Translations under genes and position numbers: made by a program | Assembly (NCBI RefSeq): GCF_014268755.2 | Contig: NZ_CP077093.1 | Location: 5,422,501 to 5,486,500, forward strand | DNA: 64,000 nt | Source of the DNA: Pseudomonas vanderleydeniana | GTDB lineage: Bacteria; Pseudomonadota; Gammaproteobacteria; Pseudomonadales; Pseudomonadaceae | Reading direction: 5' to 3' | Notes under the pieces: generated by a model | The model's input: the letters and a program-made list of their open reading frames with translations, nothing else | What the model was told of the DNA's origin: nothing | Database searches by the model: none | Shown: piece by piece, positions 24,504 to 33,473 of the stretch | Layout of the letters: each line of letters opens with the position of its first letter | Position numbering within the stretch: position 1 is the first letter of the stretch

Positions 24504-25433
24504 TCAGACCAGCTTTTCCAGCTCTGGGACGGCTTCGAACAGGTCCGCGACCAGGCCGTAGTCGGCCACCTGGAAGATCGGTGCCTCTTCGTCCTTGTTG
24601 ATCGCGACGATCACCTTGGAGTCCTTCATGCCGGCCAGGTGCTGGATCGCGCCGGAGATACCAACGGCGATGTACAGCTGTGGCGCAACGATCTTGCCGG
24701 TCTGGCCGACCTGCATGTCGTTCGGTACGAAGCCTGCGTCGACCGCGGCGCGGGAAGCGCCGACCGCCGCGCCCAGCTTGTCGGCCAGGGCGTACAGGTG
24801 CTTGAAGTTGTCGCCGTTCTGCATGCCACGGCCGCCGGAAACGACGATCTTGGCAGCGGTCAGCTCTGGACGGTCGGACTTGGCCAGCTCTTCGCCGACG
24901 AACGACGATTTGCCTGCATCGTGGGCAGCAGCGACCGCTTCAACGGCAGCCGAACCACCCTCGGCGGCAACCGGGTCGAAGCCGGTGGCACGCACGGTGA
25001 TGACCTTGACCGCAGCGCTCGATTGCACGGTGGCAATGGCGTTACCGGCATAGATCGGGCGCTTGAAGGTATCGGCGCTTTCCACCGAGATGATCTCGGA
25101 GATCTGGTCGACGTCCAGCTGGGCGGCTACGCGCGGCAGGATGTTCTTGCCGTTGGAGGTGGCGGCAGCCAGGACGTGACTGTAGCCCTTGCCCAGCTCG
25201 GCTACCAGGGGCGCGACGTTTTCCGGCAACTGATGGGTGTAGGCGGCGTTGTCGGCCACCAGCACCTTCGACACACCCGCGATTTTCGCGGCGGCTTCGG
25301 CAACGGCGCCAACGCCCTGGCCTGCGACCAGCACGTGGATGTCACCACCGATCTTCGCGGCGGCGGCAACGGTGTTCAGGGTAGCCGGAGCGACGGCCTT
25401 GTTGTCGTGTTCGGCGATTACCAGGATAGTCAT
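24504..25433 (-). CDS. etfA: Electron transfer flavoprotein, alpha subunit
   Basis: This 309-residue FixB/EtfA protein starts [20 protein letters not shown]. The C-terminal FAD-binding signature is visible as [20 protein letters not shown], then [27 protein letters not shown] and [22 protein letters not shown]. With EtfB it takes electrons from acyl-CoA and other dehydrogenases and passes them to Etf-QO. It begins 2 bases after the etfB stop, so the two are one operon. Confidence 0.97.
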   Translation of the reverse strand: MTILVIAEHDNKAVAPATLNTVAAAAKIGGDIHVLVAGQGVGAVAEAAAKIAGVSKVLVADNAAYTHQLPENVAPLVAELGKGYSHVLAAATSNGKNILPRVAAQLDVDQISEIISVESADTFKRPIYAGNAIATVQSSAAVKVITVRATGFDPVAAEGGSAAVEAVAAAHDAGKSSFVGEELAKSDRPELTAAKIVVSGGRGMQNGDNFKHLYALADKLGAAVGASRAAVDAGFVPNDMQVGQTGKIVAPQLYIAVGISGAIQHLAGMKDSKVIVAINKDEEAPIFQVADYGLVADLFEAVPELEKLV

Positions 25434-25435
25434 AG

Positions 25436-26185
25436 TCAGATCACCTTCGCTTCGTTTTTCAGTTTCTCGACCAGTTCTGCAACCGACTTGACCTTGATGC
25501 CCGCGCTGCGTGCAGCCGGTGCTTCAACTTTCAGGGTCTTGTTGGTGGAAGCGGTGGAAACGCCCAAAGCATCCGGAGTCAGCGTCTCGAGCGGCTTCTT
25601 CTTGGCTTTCATGATGTTCGGCAGGGACGCGTAGCGCGGCTCGTTCAAACGCAGGTCGGTGGTGACGATAGCCGGCAGGCTCAGCGAAACGGTCTGCAGG
25701 CCGCCGTCGATTTCGCGGGTCACGGCAACCTTGTCGCCCGACACTTCGACTTTCGAGGCAAAGGTGCCTTGGGCGTAGCCGCTCAGGGCAGCCAGCATCT
25801 GGCCAGTCTGGTTGTTGTCGCTGTCGATCGCCTGCTTGCCAAGGATCACCAGCTGAGGCTGTTCCTTGTCGACCACGGCCTTGAGCAGCTTGGCCACGGC
25901 CAGGGAGTTCAGCTCGTCGGCGGACTCGACCAGCACGGCGCGGTCGGCACCCAGTGCCAGCGCGGTACGCAGTTGTTCCTGGGCGGTGGATGGGCCGATG
26001 GTGACGACGACGATTTCAGTGGCCACGCCTTTTTCTTTCAGACGTACCGCTTCTTCCACTGCGATTTCGCAGAATGGGTTCATCGACATCTTGACGTTGG
26101 CGAGGTCGACGCCGGAATTGTCCGCCTTGACGCGAACCTTGACGTTGTAATCGACAACGCGTTTGACAGCTACAAGAACCTTCAT
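25436..26185 (-). CDS. etfB: Electron transfer flavoprotein, beta subunit
   Basis: The product has 249 residues: [20 protein letters not shown] at the start, AMP-binding region [15 protein letters not shown], and the EtfB signature [26 protein letters not shown] block followed by [16 protein letters not shown]. It is the partner of EtfA. Start is ATG 26185; the longer frame upstream has no ribosome-binding site. It is divergent from etfQO, with a 560-base gap that holds two operator-like palindromes. Confidence 0.97.
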   Translation of the reverse strand: MKVLVAVKRVVDYNVKVRVKADNSGVDLANVKMSMNPFCEIAVEEAVRLKEKGVATEIVVVTIGPSTAQEQLRTALALGADRAVLVESADELNSLAVAKLLKAVVDKEQPQLVILGKQAIDSDNNQTGQMLAALSGYAQGTFASKVEVSGDKVAVTREIDGGLQTVSLSLPAIVTTDLRLNEPRYASLPNIMKAKKKPLETLTPDALGVSTASTNKTLKVEAPAARSAGIKVKSVAELVEKLKNEAKVI

Positions 26186-26339
26186 GGATTCCTCACTCTC
26201 CGGTGAAAAGAAAGTCGCCCAGGCGTACCTGGCGGTTGGATGCTCAGCGGCGCACACACGAAGCTCAAGGGCACCTCCAAAAACGCCGACATCTACGCGA
26301 AAGCCTGGATCTTCTGCAGTTCATGACCGCCCATCGGTT

Positions 26340-26355
26340 GTGACTGTACAGTCAC
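26340..26355. promoter_or_regulatory. 16-base perfect palindrome between etfB and etfQO
   Basis: gtgactgtacagtcac is its own reverse complement. It lies about 155 bases upstream of etfB in the divergent region. A shorter inverted repeat catgcc-agaatc-ggcatg follows at 26379-26396. I cannot name a regulator; the site has the form of a dimeric repressor operator. Apart from these sites and the etfQO promoter, the 26186-26745 interval holds no gene. Confidence 0.5.
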
Positions 26356-26574
26356 GGAGCCGGTGGACGTGTAAACTCCATGCCAGAATCGGCATGCCAC
26401 GACACTTTCGCTGCCTTCGTCCTGTCTTTAGACGTGCTCTTGCAGGCTACGTTTAGCCTACGGCAAGCGCAAAACCGCTCGTATCTTGACCGGAACGCCT
26501 ATTCCGGTCAATACGGCAAAATGGCCAGTCATAAGCCGCGCTACTTTGATTTACCTGGCTTCCAGCGAATTCAA

Positions 26575-26616
26575 ACAAACGTTTGTATTGGACGCTGGTA
26601 GTGGTGTAGATATAAT
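26575..26616 (+). promoter_or_regulatory. etfQO sigma-70 promoter with PsrA-like operator
   Basis: ttggac (26588-26593) and tataat (26611-26616) are 17 bases apart, a near-consensus sigma-70 promoter. Just upstream, acaaacgtttgt (26575-26586) is a 12-base perfect palindrome. It matches the known binding pattern of PsrA (C/GAAAC-N2-4-GTTTG/C-like), the fatty-acid-responsive TetR regulator of beta-oxidation in Pseudomonas. The position overlapping the -35 side fits repression relieved by long-chain fatty acids. The PsrA assignment is inferred from the motif. Confidence 0.6.
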
Positions 26617-26745
26617 GGCGCCACCTAGAGAGAAAGATGTCTCCCCCACCTTTCTCCTGCCTGCAGTGGCAGGGGAATGCCGGTGCGAGGCACCAAACCT
26701 CCAATCAGAAGAAAACTGTTGAGCCTTGAGAGTAGGAGAGAGTCT

Positions 26746-28410
26746 GTGGAACGCGAATACATGGAATTCGACGTGGTCATCGTCGGTGCCGGCCCCGCAG
26801 GCCTGTCCGCCGCTTGCCGGCTGAAACAGAAAGCGGCCGAAGCGGGTCAGGAAATCAGCGTCTGCGTCGTGGAGAAAGGCTCCGAGGTCGGTGCCCACAT
26901 CCTTTCCGGCGCAGTGTTCGAGCCACGGGCCCTGAACGAGCTGTTCCCGGACTGGAAGGAACTCGGTGCGCCGCTGAACACCCCGGTCAAGCGCGACGAC
27001 ATCTATGTCCTGCGCAACGGCGAGACCGCGACCAAGGTTCCGGACTTCTTCGTGCCCAAGACCATGCACAACGAAGGCAACTACATCATCTCCCTGGGCA
27101 ACCTGTGCCGCTGGCTGGCCCAGCAGGCCGAGAACCTGGGCGTGGAGATCTACCCGGGCTTCGCCGCCCAGGAAGCGCTGTTCGACGAGAACGGCGTGGT
27201 CCGCGGGATCATCACCGGTGACCTGGGTGTCGACCGTGAAGGCCACCCGAAGGACGGCCTGTACACCCCCGGCATGGAACTGCGCGGCAAGTACACGCTG
27301 TTCGCCGAAGGTTGCCGTGGCCACATTGGCAAGCAACTGATTTCGCGCTTCAAGCTCGACAGCGAAGCCGACGCCCAGCACTACGGTATCGGCCTGAAGG
27401 AAATCTGGGAAATCGACCCGGCCAAGCACCAACCGGGCCTGGTGGTCCACACCGCCGGCTGGCCGCTGGACATCATGGGCACCGAGAACACCGGCGGCTC
27501 GTTCCTCTATCACCTGGAGAACAACCAGGTGGTGGTCGGGCTGATCGTCGACCTGTCCTACAGCAACACCTATCTGTCGCCGTTCGATGAATTCCAGCGT
27601 CTCAAGCACCACCCGGTGCTCAAGCAGTACCTCGAAGGCGGCAAGCGCATCAGCTATGGCGCCCGCGCCATTTGCAAAGGTGGCCTGAACTCGCTGCCGA
27701 AGATGGTCTTCAACGGCGGCGCGTTGATCGGCTGCGACCTGGGCACCCTGAACTTCGCCAAGATCAAGGGCAGCCACACCGCGATGAAATCCGGCATGCT
27801 CGCCGCCGAAGCGGTGGCCGAGAAGCTGCTGGCCGGTGCCGAGGGTGGCGACCAGTTGGACAACTATGTCACCTCGTTCAAGGCCAGCTGGCTGTACGAG
27901 GAGCTGTTCGCCAGCCGCAACTTCGGCGCGGCCATCCACAAGTACGGCCCGATCATCGGTGGCGGCTTCAACTGGGTCGAGCAGAACCTGTTCGGCGGCA
28001 AGCTGCCGATCACCCTGCACGACAACAAGCCGGACTACGCCTGCCTGAAGCTGGCCAAGGACTCGGTGAAAATCGACTATCCGAAGCCGGACGGCAAGAT
28101 CAGCTTCGACAAGCTGAGCTCGGTGTTCCTCTCCAGCACCAACCATGAAGAAGAACAGCCTTGCCACCTCAAGCTCAAGGACGCGAGCATCCCGCTGAGC
28201 AAGAACCTGCCGCTGTACGACGAACCGGCGCAGCGCTACTGCCCGGCGGGCGTATATGAAGTGATCACCCAGGAAGATGGCGAGAAGCGCTTCCAGATCA
28301 ACGCCCAGAACTGCGTGCACTGCAAGACCTGCGACATCAAGGATCCTTCGCAGAACATCACCTGGGTCGCACCGGAAGGTGCTGGCGGCCCGACCTATCC
28401 GAACATGTGA
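26746..28410 (+). CDS. etfQO: Electron transfer flavoprotein-ubiquinone oxidoreductase
   Basis: This 554-residue protein has FAD-binding motif DVVIVGAGPAGLSAACRL near residue 8 and the ubiquinone-binding region with EGCRGHIGKQL. It has membrane-associated blocks (SYNNTYLSPF-like and GGLNSLPKMVFNGGALIGCD) and a C-terminal 4Fe-4S ferredoxin domain (AQNCVHCKTCDIKDPSQNITW). It passes electrons from EtfAB to ubiquinone at the inner membrane. I chose the GTG at 26746 (MEREYMEFDVV) because taggagag lies 7-13 bases before it and other Etf-QO proteins start there; ATG 26761 is a weaker alternative. Confidence 0.97.
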   Translation: MEREYMEFDVVIVGAGPAGLSAACRLKQKAAEAGQEISVCVVEKGSEVGAHILSGAVFEPRALNELFPDWKELGAPLNTPVKRDDIYVLRNGETATKVPDFFVPKTMHNEGNYIISLGNLCRWLAQQAENLGVEIYPGFAAQEALFDENGVVRGIITGDLGVDREGHPKDGLYTPGMELRGKYTLFAEGCRGHIGKQLISRFKLDSEADAQHYGIGLKEIWEIDPAKHQPGLVVHTAGWPLDIMGTENTGGSFLYHLENNQVVVGLIVDLSYSNTYLSPFDEFQRLKHHPVLKQYLEGGKRISYGARAICKGGLNSLPKMVFNGGALIGCDLGTLNFAKIKGSHTAMKSGMLAAEAVAEKLLAGAEGGDQLDNYVTSFKASWLYEELFASRNFGAAIHKYGPIIGGGFNWVEQNLFGGKLPITLHDNKPDYACLKLAKDSVKIDYPKPDGKISFDKLSSVFLSSTNHEEEQPCHLKLKDASIPLSKNLPLYDEPAQRYCPAGVYEVITQEDGEKRFQINAQNCVHCKTCDIKDPSQNITWVAPEGAGGPTYPNM

Positions 28411-28432
28411 TTCGGTCGATGCCATAAAAGAA

Positions 28433-28454
28433 AGGCTCCTTCGGGGGCCTTTTT
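28433..28454 (+). terminator. Terminator of etfQO
   Basis: aggctcc-ttcg-ggggcct is followed by three more T. The UUCG tetraloop closes a 7-bp stem 22 bases after the stop. Confidence 0.85.
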
Positions 28455-28495
28455 GCTGGGTGGGAAACCGGGAGGTTTGGGGTGGAGTCTTGTAG

Positions 28496-28591
28496 CTTCT
28501 TCGCGGGCAAGCCACGCTCCTACAGATTGGTGTCGCACATCAATTCCATGAACGACACGCCCCTGTAGGCGCGTGGCTTGCCCGCGAAGAG
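28496..28591. repeat. REP pair in opposite (outward) arrangement
   Basis: cttcttcgcgggcaagccac... (28496-28524) is followed by its inverse tgtaggcgcgtggcttg... (28564-28591). Here the gtagg ends face each other across the spacer, the reverse of the pairs at 18599 and 24319. Confidence 0.88.
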
Positions 28592-28626
28592 GCCGTCCGG
28601 GACACCAAAAACCCCGGATCAACCCG

Positions 28627-29532
28627 CTACGCCGACTGTCCCGCCAACATCCCCTCCTCTCCCGGCGTGCGCTCGAAGTAGCGCTTGTACTCCCGACTGA
28701 ACTGCGACGTGCTCTGGTAGCCCACCCGATGCGCCACCTGGGCCACGCCCAACCCGTCCCCGGCCAGCAATCTCTGGGCCTTGAGCAGGCGCAGGCGCTT
28801 GAGATACTGCACCGGCGACAGCAGCGTGCTGCGCTTGAAATGCTCATGAAAGGTCGACGGGCTCATGTTCGCGTAGCGCGCCAGGGTGTCGACGTTCAGC
28901 GGCTCGGCAAAATGCTCGTGCAGGTGGCTGAGCGACGCCGCCAACCGGGCGAACTGCCCCTGCTGCTCGACCAGCGCCCGCAACACGTCGGCCTGGGGCC
29001 CGCGCAGAGCGGTGAACAGTACCTCGCGCAAACGCGCCTGGCCCATCACCCGGCACTCCAGCGGATCATGCAGGCAGCGCAACAGCTGCTCGACGCTATG
29101 GCGCATGGCATCGTCGAGCGCCACCGAGGTCATCGACTCGGGCGTTTGCGCCGATGCCCCGGGCTCGCCCACCAGGCCCATCGCACGTACCAGCTCACTC
29201 AACAGCGCCCGGTCGATGCCGATCGACACTCCGAGCAGGGGCTCCTGCGCGGTGGCAAAGGTCTCGTATTCGAACGGCACCGGCAACGCCTGGATCAGGT
29301 AGTGCCCGGCACCGTACTCCAGGGTCCGTGGCCCCAGGTAGGCCAGCTTGCTGCCCTGGGCGATCACCATCAGGCTCGGTTCGTAGATCTGCGGGCAGCG
29401 CGCGACATTGTCGGACGCCGAGACGATCTGCACCTCGGGCAACAGGGTCGGCAAGAACCCCGGGCGGGTCGCCAGCGGCTGGAGCAATTCGACCAGCCTG
29501 GCATTGGCGTCGAGATGACGGGTCAACTGCAT
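28627..29532 (-). CDS. AraC-family transcriptional regulator
   Basis: The 301-residue protein has an N-terminal AraC_N cupin-like domain (YEPSLMVIAQGSKLAYLG; YLIQALPVPFEYET). The C-terminal has two helix-turn-helix motifs (LNVDTLARYANMSPSTFHEHF and GVAQVAHRVGYQSTSQFSREYKRYF). This subtype often controls an adjacent alcohol or aldehyde dehydrogenase. The divergent neighbour at 29715 is a zinc alcohol dehydrogenase, so a regulator-target pair is likely. Confidence 0.9.
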   Translation of the reverse strand: MQLTRHLDANARLVELLQPLATRPGFLPTLLPEVQIVSASDNVARCPQIYEPSLMVIAQGSKLAYLGPRTLEYGAGHYLIQALPVPFEYETFATAQEPLLGVSIGIDRALLSELVRAMGLVGEPGASAQTPESMTSVALDDAMRHSVEQLLRCLHDPLECRVMGQARLREVLFTALRGPQADVLRALVEQQGQFARLAASLSHLHEHFAEPLNVDTLARYANMSPSTFHEHFKRSTLLSPVQYLKRLRLLKAQRLLAGDGLGVAQVAHRVGYQSTSQFSREYKRYFERTPGEEGMLAGQSA

Positions 29533-29714
29533 GGCAAAAACTTCACGGAAAAAGGGATGTGAACATCATCGCAGGTCTGGCGCCACAGGAAAGTGCCCGC
29601 GCGCCGATCCCGGAGGATTAGGCATGACACCCGGAGGAATCGTCATGGCCGCCACCCGGGGCGATCACGAGAATGGCCCGCCTCATCCGTTACCGCCTTT
29701 GCAAGGTTTGCCCC

Positions 29715-30767
29715 ATGTATACCGCCATCGGTTATGCCGCCCAGTCCGCCACCACGCCCCTCGCTCCGATCACTTTCCAGCGCCGAGCGCCACGGCCGGA
29801 CGACGTGGCCATCGAGATTCTCTACTGTGGCGTCTGCCACTCCGATATCCACCAGGCCCGCAATGAATGGGGCATCGCCGTCTACCCGCTGATGCCGGGG
29901 CATGAAATCGTCGGCAAGGTCACCGCCGTCGGCAGCCAGGTCACCCGGCACAAGGTCGGCGACCTGGTCGGCGTCGGCTGCATGGTCGATTCCTGCCGTG
30001 ATTGCGCCGCCTGCCAGGCCAATCTGGAACAATACTGCGAAAATGATCCGACCATGACCTACGCCAGCCCGGATCGGATCGACGGCAGCAACACCATGGG
30101 CGGTTACTCCGACCGTATCGTGGTCAGCGAGCACTTCGTCGTGCGCATCCCGGAAAAACTCGACCTGGCCAGCGCCGCCCCGCTGCTCTGTGCCGGCATC
30201 ACCACCTACTCGCCGCTCAAGCACTACGGCGTCAAGCCTGGCGACAGGGTCGGGATTCTCGGCATGGGTGGCCTGGGCCACATGGGTATCAAGTTCGCCA
30301 AGGCACTGGGCGCCGAAGTCACCCTGTTCACCCGCTCGGCGAGCAAGGCCGAGGAAGCCCGCCGCCAGGGTGCCGACCATGTGATCGTGTCCACCGACGA
30401 GGCGCAGATGCAGGCCGCTGCCGGGCGTTTCGACTTCCTGCTCGATACCATTCCGGTACAGCACGATCTCAACCCCTATCTGGATACCCTGACCTTCGAC
30501 GGCGTGCACATCCTCGTCGGCCTGATCGAACCGGTCGACCCGGCGCTGCATGCCGGCAAGCTGGTGATGAAGCGCCGGGTACTGGCCGGTTCGCTGATCG
30601 GTGGCATTGCCGAGACCCAGGAAGTGCTGGACTTCTGCGCCGAGCATGGCATCAGCTGCGATATCGAGATGCTCGACATCCGCCACATCAACGAAGCCTA
30701 CAGCCGGATGATCGCCGGTGACGTGAAGTACCGCTTCGTGATCGACATGGCGACGCTGAAGCTCTGA
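29715..30767 (+). CDS. Zinc-dependent NAD(P) alcohol/aldehyde dehydrogenase (YahK/CAD-like)
   Basis: The product has 350 residues. Catalytic zinc ligands are in YCGVCHSDIH and PGHEIVG. The four structural-zinc cysteines are in SCRDCAACQANLEQYC. The nucleotide-binding motif is GMGGLGHMGIKFAK (near residue 180). The sequence is of the cinnamyl-alcohol-dehydrogenase/YahK group, which reduces aldehydes with NADPH. Start is ATG 29715 (MYTAIGYAAQ). It is divergent from the AraC regulator. Confidence 0.93.
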   Translation: MYTAIGYAAQSATTPLAPITFQRRAPRPDDVAIEILYCGVCHSDIHQARNEWGIAVYPLMPGHEIVGKVTAVGSQVTRHKVGDLVGVGCMVDSCRDCAACQANLEQYCENDPTMTYASPDRIDGSNTMGGYSDRIVVSEHFVVRIPEKLDLASAAPLLCAGITTYSPLKHYGVKPGDRVGILGMGGLGHMGIKFAKALGAEVTLFTRSASKAEEARRQGADHVIVSTDEAQMQAAAGRFDFLLDTIPVQHDLNPYLDTLTFDGVHILVGLIEPVDPALHAGKLVMKRRVLAGSLIGGIAETQEVLDFCAEHGISCDIEMLDIRHINEAYSRMIAGDVKYRFVIDMATLKL

Positions 30768-30794
30768 CGGTACGGATTGTGACCAACCCGCTCG

Positions 30795-30850
30795 TGTGGT
30801 GAACCGGCTTAATTTGGTGAACTGGCTTATGTGGCGAGCGGGCTTGTCGG
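30795..30850. repeat. Three degenerate tandem copies ending in a REP-like core
   Basis: gtggtgaaccggctta, ttggtgaactggctta and tgtggcgagcgggcttg follow one another. The last unit matches the REP core seen at 22041. The first two look like decayed copies in the same direction. Confidence 0.4.
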
Positions 30851-30911
30851 GACGCCACAATGAACCCGTTCAACACAATGGGCCCGGCAAGTGGCGCCAC
30901 ACCGGCGTGGT

Positions 30912-31619
30912 ATGATGGATGCCGAATCAACTCTGTCGAAGGACCGCCAGACGGTGACCAGGAAAACCGGCGTCCGCGCCCAGCAAGCCGACCAGACCCG
31001 CGCCCGCATCCTCAAGGCCGCAATCAAGATATTCGCCCGCGATGGTTATTCCGGTGGACGTGTGGAGAGCATCTCCCAGGAAGCCGAATCCAACGACCGC
31101 ATGCTCTACTACTATTTCGGCAGCAAGGAGCGCCTGTTCCTCTGCGTGCTGGAACACATCTACGAGCAGTTCAACCAGGCCGAAGGCAAGCTGCGCCTGG
31201 ACCTGGAACACCCCCGGCAAGCCCTGCGCGAGCTGGTGGCCTTCGTCTGGAACTACTACGTGCGCCACCCGGAATTCGTCGCCATCCTGAGCATCGAGAA
31301 CCTGCACAAGGGCAAGCACGCCCAACAGTCCGGGGAGCTGCGGCGGCTATCGGGAGAAGCGGTCGGCGTGTTGCGCCCGATCATCGAGGCCGGCCAGGCC
31401 CAGGGCCTGTTCCGCCTGGACCTGGACATCAAGCACGTGTACCTGATGATTGCCTCGCTCTGCTACTTCTACAACTCCAACCAGCACACCCTGAGCTCGT
31501 TCCTCGGCGAACCGCTGGCGGACAAGCATCAACGGCAGGATTGGCTGGCCTTCATCAGCGACCTGGTGATCCGGGGCGTCCTGCAGCAACCGGCTGCAGC
31601 GCAGCCCACCCCTGATTAA
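30912..31619 (+). CDS. TetR-family transcriptional regulator
   Basis: This protein of about 235 residues has an N-terminal helix-turn-helix (TRARILKAAIKIFARDGYSGG, then RVESISQEAESNDRMLYYYFGSKERLF) and a C-terminal TetR_C ligand domain. Two adjacent ATG codons (30912, 30915) could start it; ggcgtggt precedes them. The exported nucleoside hydrolase 90 bases downstream on the same strand may be co-transcribed or controlled. Confidence 0.88.
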   Translation: MMDAESTLSKDRQTVTRKTGVRAQQADQTRARILKAAIKIFARDGYSGGRVESISQEAESNDRMLYYYFGSKERLFLCVLEHIYEQFNQAEGKLRLDLEHPRQALRELVAFVWNYYVRHPEFVAILSIENLHKGKHAQQSGELRRLSGEAVGVLRPIIEAGQAQGLFRLDLDIKHVYLMIASLCYFYNSNQHTLSSFLGEPLADKHQRQDWLAFISDLVIRGVLQQPAAAQPTPD

Positions 31620-31709
31620 GTAACCACTTACCTTGCGATAGCGTTTGCGCGCGGCGCCAGGCATGCTGGGCCAGCGCAATACAACAATAACTCATTGGGG
31701 CAAATCACC

Positions 31710-32789
31710 ATGCAAGGCTTTCTCAAGGGCTGCGCGCTGGCGCTGGCCGTCGGCTGCTCGGCCGGCTCGCTGCACGCGGCGGAAAAGGTCATTCTCGACA
31801 CCGATTTCAACGTGCTCAACGATGATGGCCAGGCCTTCATCATGCTCGCGCAGTTGCATGCACAGAAGAAGATCGACCTGCTCGGCATGACCCTGGTCAG
31901 CGGCAACGCCTGGGTCGACCAGGAACAGGTCGACGCGCTGAAGGCAGTCGAGCGCATGGGCGTGGAAAAGGAAATCGGCGTCTATTCCGGCGCAGCCTAT
32001 CCGTTGCTGCATGACTTCGCCACCTACCCTCAGGAACAGGCGCTGTTCGGCTCCGGCTGGCCCGGCGCGTTCAAGAACCCGCGGCCGACTTCGGCGACGC
32101 AACTGGTGGCCCCGCCGGACGGCATGGCGACCCATACCCGGCTACGCAGCGAAACCGCTCCCCAGTTCATCATCGACAGCGTGCGCAAGAACCCTCACGA
32201 GGTGACCCTGCTGGCGATCGGACCGCTGACCAACCTGGCCCTGGCGATCCGCCAGGCGCCGGATATCGTGCCGCTGATCAAGCGCATCGTGTACATGGGC
32301 GGCGCCATCGAGATCCCGGGCAACACCACTCCGGCCGCCGAATTCAACTGGTGGTTCGACCCGGAGGCGGCGCGGATCGTCCTGCGCTCACCGATCGAGC
32401 ACGTGATCTTCCCCAACGATGTCTGCGAGAAGGTCATCTTCGATGCTTCGGTCTACAAGCGAGTGATCGCCGCCAAGGGTGCGGTGCCGGAACTGTACAA
32501 GAGCGTGTTCGGACCGGAGTTCGCCAAGGACCCGGGCTACCACAGTTTCACCTGGGACAGCCTGCCGGCGTTGTTCCTGACCGAGCCAGGCATCGTCACC
32601 GAATCACGCGAGATGTGGATCGACGTCGACACCCACTTCGGTCCGGACTACGGCCGGGCGCTGGGTTACAGCAAAGGTGCACCGGTCGGTACGCAGAAGG
32701 CCAGGGTGGTGTTCGCCGTCGACCAGAAGAAGTTCTGGAACGATTATGTGTCGCTGGTGACCTTGCCAACGCCGGTGAAAAAGCCCTGA
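31710..32789 (+). CDS. Exported inosine/uridine-preferring nucleoside hydrolase
   Basis: This 359-residue precursor has a signal peptide (MQGFLKGCALALAVGCSAGSLHAAE). The calcium-binding signature reads ILDTDFNVLNDDGQAFIML in place of the usual DTDPGxDDA, keeping the first Asp and the later N-D-D. LLAIGPLTNLALAIR and YMGGAIEIPGNTTPAAEFNWWFDPEAA match nucleoside hydrolases. Its export suggests that it splits nucleosides in the periplasm to a free base and ribose. A ggggcaaatcacc site precedes the ATG. Confidence 0.88.
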   Translation: MQGFLKGCALALAVGCSAGSLHAAEKVILDTDFNVLNDDGQAFIMLAQLHAQKKIDLLGMTLVSGNAWVDQEQVDALKAVERMGVEKEIGVYSGAAYPLLHDFATYPQEQALFGSGWPGAFKNPRPTSATQLVAPPDGMATHTRLRSETAPQFIIDSVRKNPHEVTLLAIGPLTNLALAIRQAPDIVPLIKRIVYMGGAIEIPGNTTPAAEFNWWFDPEAARIVLRSPIEHVIFPNDVCEKVIFDASVYKRVIAAKGAVPELYKSVFGPEFAKDPGYHSFTWDSLPALFLTEPGIVTESREMWIDVDTHFGPDYGRALGYSKGAPVGTQKARVVFAVDQKKFWNDYVSLVTLPTPVKKP

Positions 32790-32835
32790 CGGGTGCACGG
32801 TCCGTGTCTCCGACACCGACCGTGACCACACGGTT

Positions 32836-33378
32836 TCAGAAGCTCACATCCGCCGCCTTCATCACCTGCACGAAAGCCCCGTTCAGGGTCGCATTGTGAT
32901 GCTCGACGATCGCCCGGGCCGACAGCCCGGGCGTGTCCATGCAGGTATGCGCATCACCTACCAGCACCGCCTCGAAGCCCAGGTCGCGAGCCAGCCGGCA
33001 GGTGCTGTCGACACAGTACTGGGTCTTCATGCCGACGATGACCAGCCGTTTCACCCCGGCGTCGTCCAGTTGCTCGGCCAACCCGGTTTCGAAGAAACAA
33101 CTGGGACGGGTCTTGTCGAGCAGATGATCCACCGCCGGGTCCAGTCCCAGCTCCGGCAAGACCTGCCTGGTGGCACGGCCCGCCTCGATCGGCGAACCCT
33201 GCGGCCCGGTGTGCCGCAGGGCGAAGATCGGTGCGCGGGCCTTGCGCGCCTGCCCGACCAGCGCGGTGATACGCGCCAGCACCTGCTCCCCTTGCCATGG
33301 CTGTTCCGGGCCCTGAAACAGGCCAACCTGCATGTCGATGATCAATAGCGCCGAGCGCCGGGGGCTGTGAGCCTGCAT
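32836..33378 (-). CDS. Cysteine hydrolase, isochorismatase family
   Basis: The product has 180 residues. The catalytic triad is visible: Asp in ALLIIDMQVGLF (near residue 18), Lys in LDKTRPSCFFETGL, and nucleophile Cys in GMKTQYCVDSTCRLARDLGF. The family includes nicotinamidases, isochorismatases and N-carbamoyl amidohydrolases; the substrate is not readable. Start is ATG 33378 (aaggagaaacacc before it, strong). A threonine-rich leader peptide and a terminator lie between promoter and gene (33421-33563), which suggests attenuation control. Confidence 0.88.
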   Translation of the reverse strand: MQAHSPRRSALLIIDMQVGLFQGPEQPWQGEQVLARITALVGQARKARAPIFALRHTGPQGSPIEAGRATRQVLPELGLDPAVDHLLDKTRPSCFFETGLAEQLDDAGVKRLVIVGMKTQYCVDSTCRLARDLGFEAVLVGDAHTCMDTPGLSARAIVEHHNATLNGAFVQVMKAADVSF

Positions 33379-33420
33379 GGTGTTTCTCCTTCCTGGTGAT
33401 GTCAGCAAGGGCACGGAAAC

Positions 33421-33452
33421 CAAAAGGCCCCGTCCATTGCTGGCGGGGCCTT
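33421..33452 (-). terminator. Candidate attenuator terminator upstream of the cysteine hydrolase gene
   Basis: On the minus strand aaggcccc-gccagcaatggac-ggggcctt is followed by TT, giving an 8-bp stem. It lies 22 bases after the leader-peptide stop and 43 bases before the hydrolase start. A smaller hairpin (ccgcc-cag-ggcgg) lies inside the end of the leader frame. Confidence 0.6.
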
Positions 33453-33473
33453 GGTTCACTGCGCGTCAATCAC

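Noticed and set aside
26340..26355. LexA box
   Set aside because: ctgtacag lacks the eight-base spacer of the CTGT-N8-ACAG pattern.
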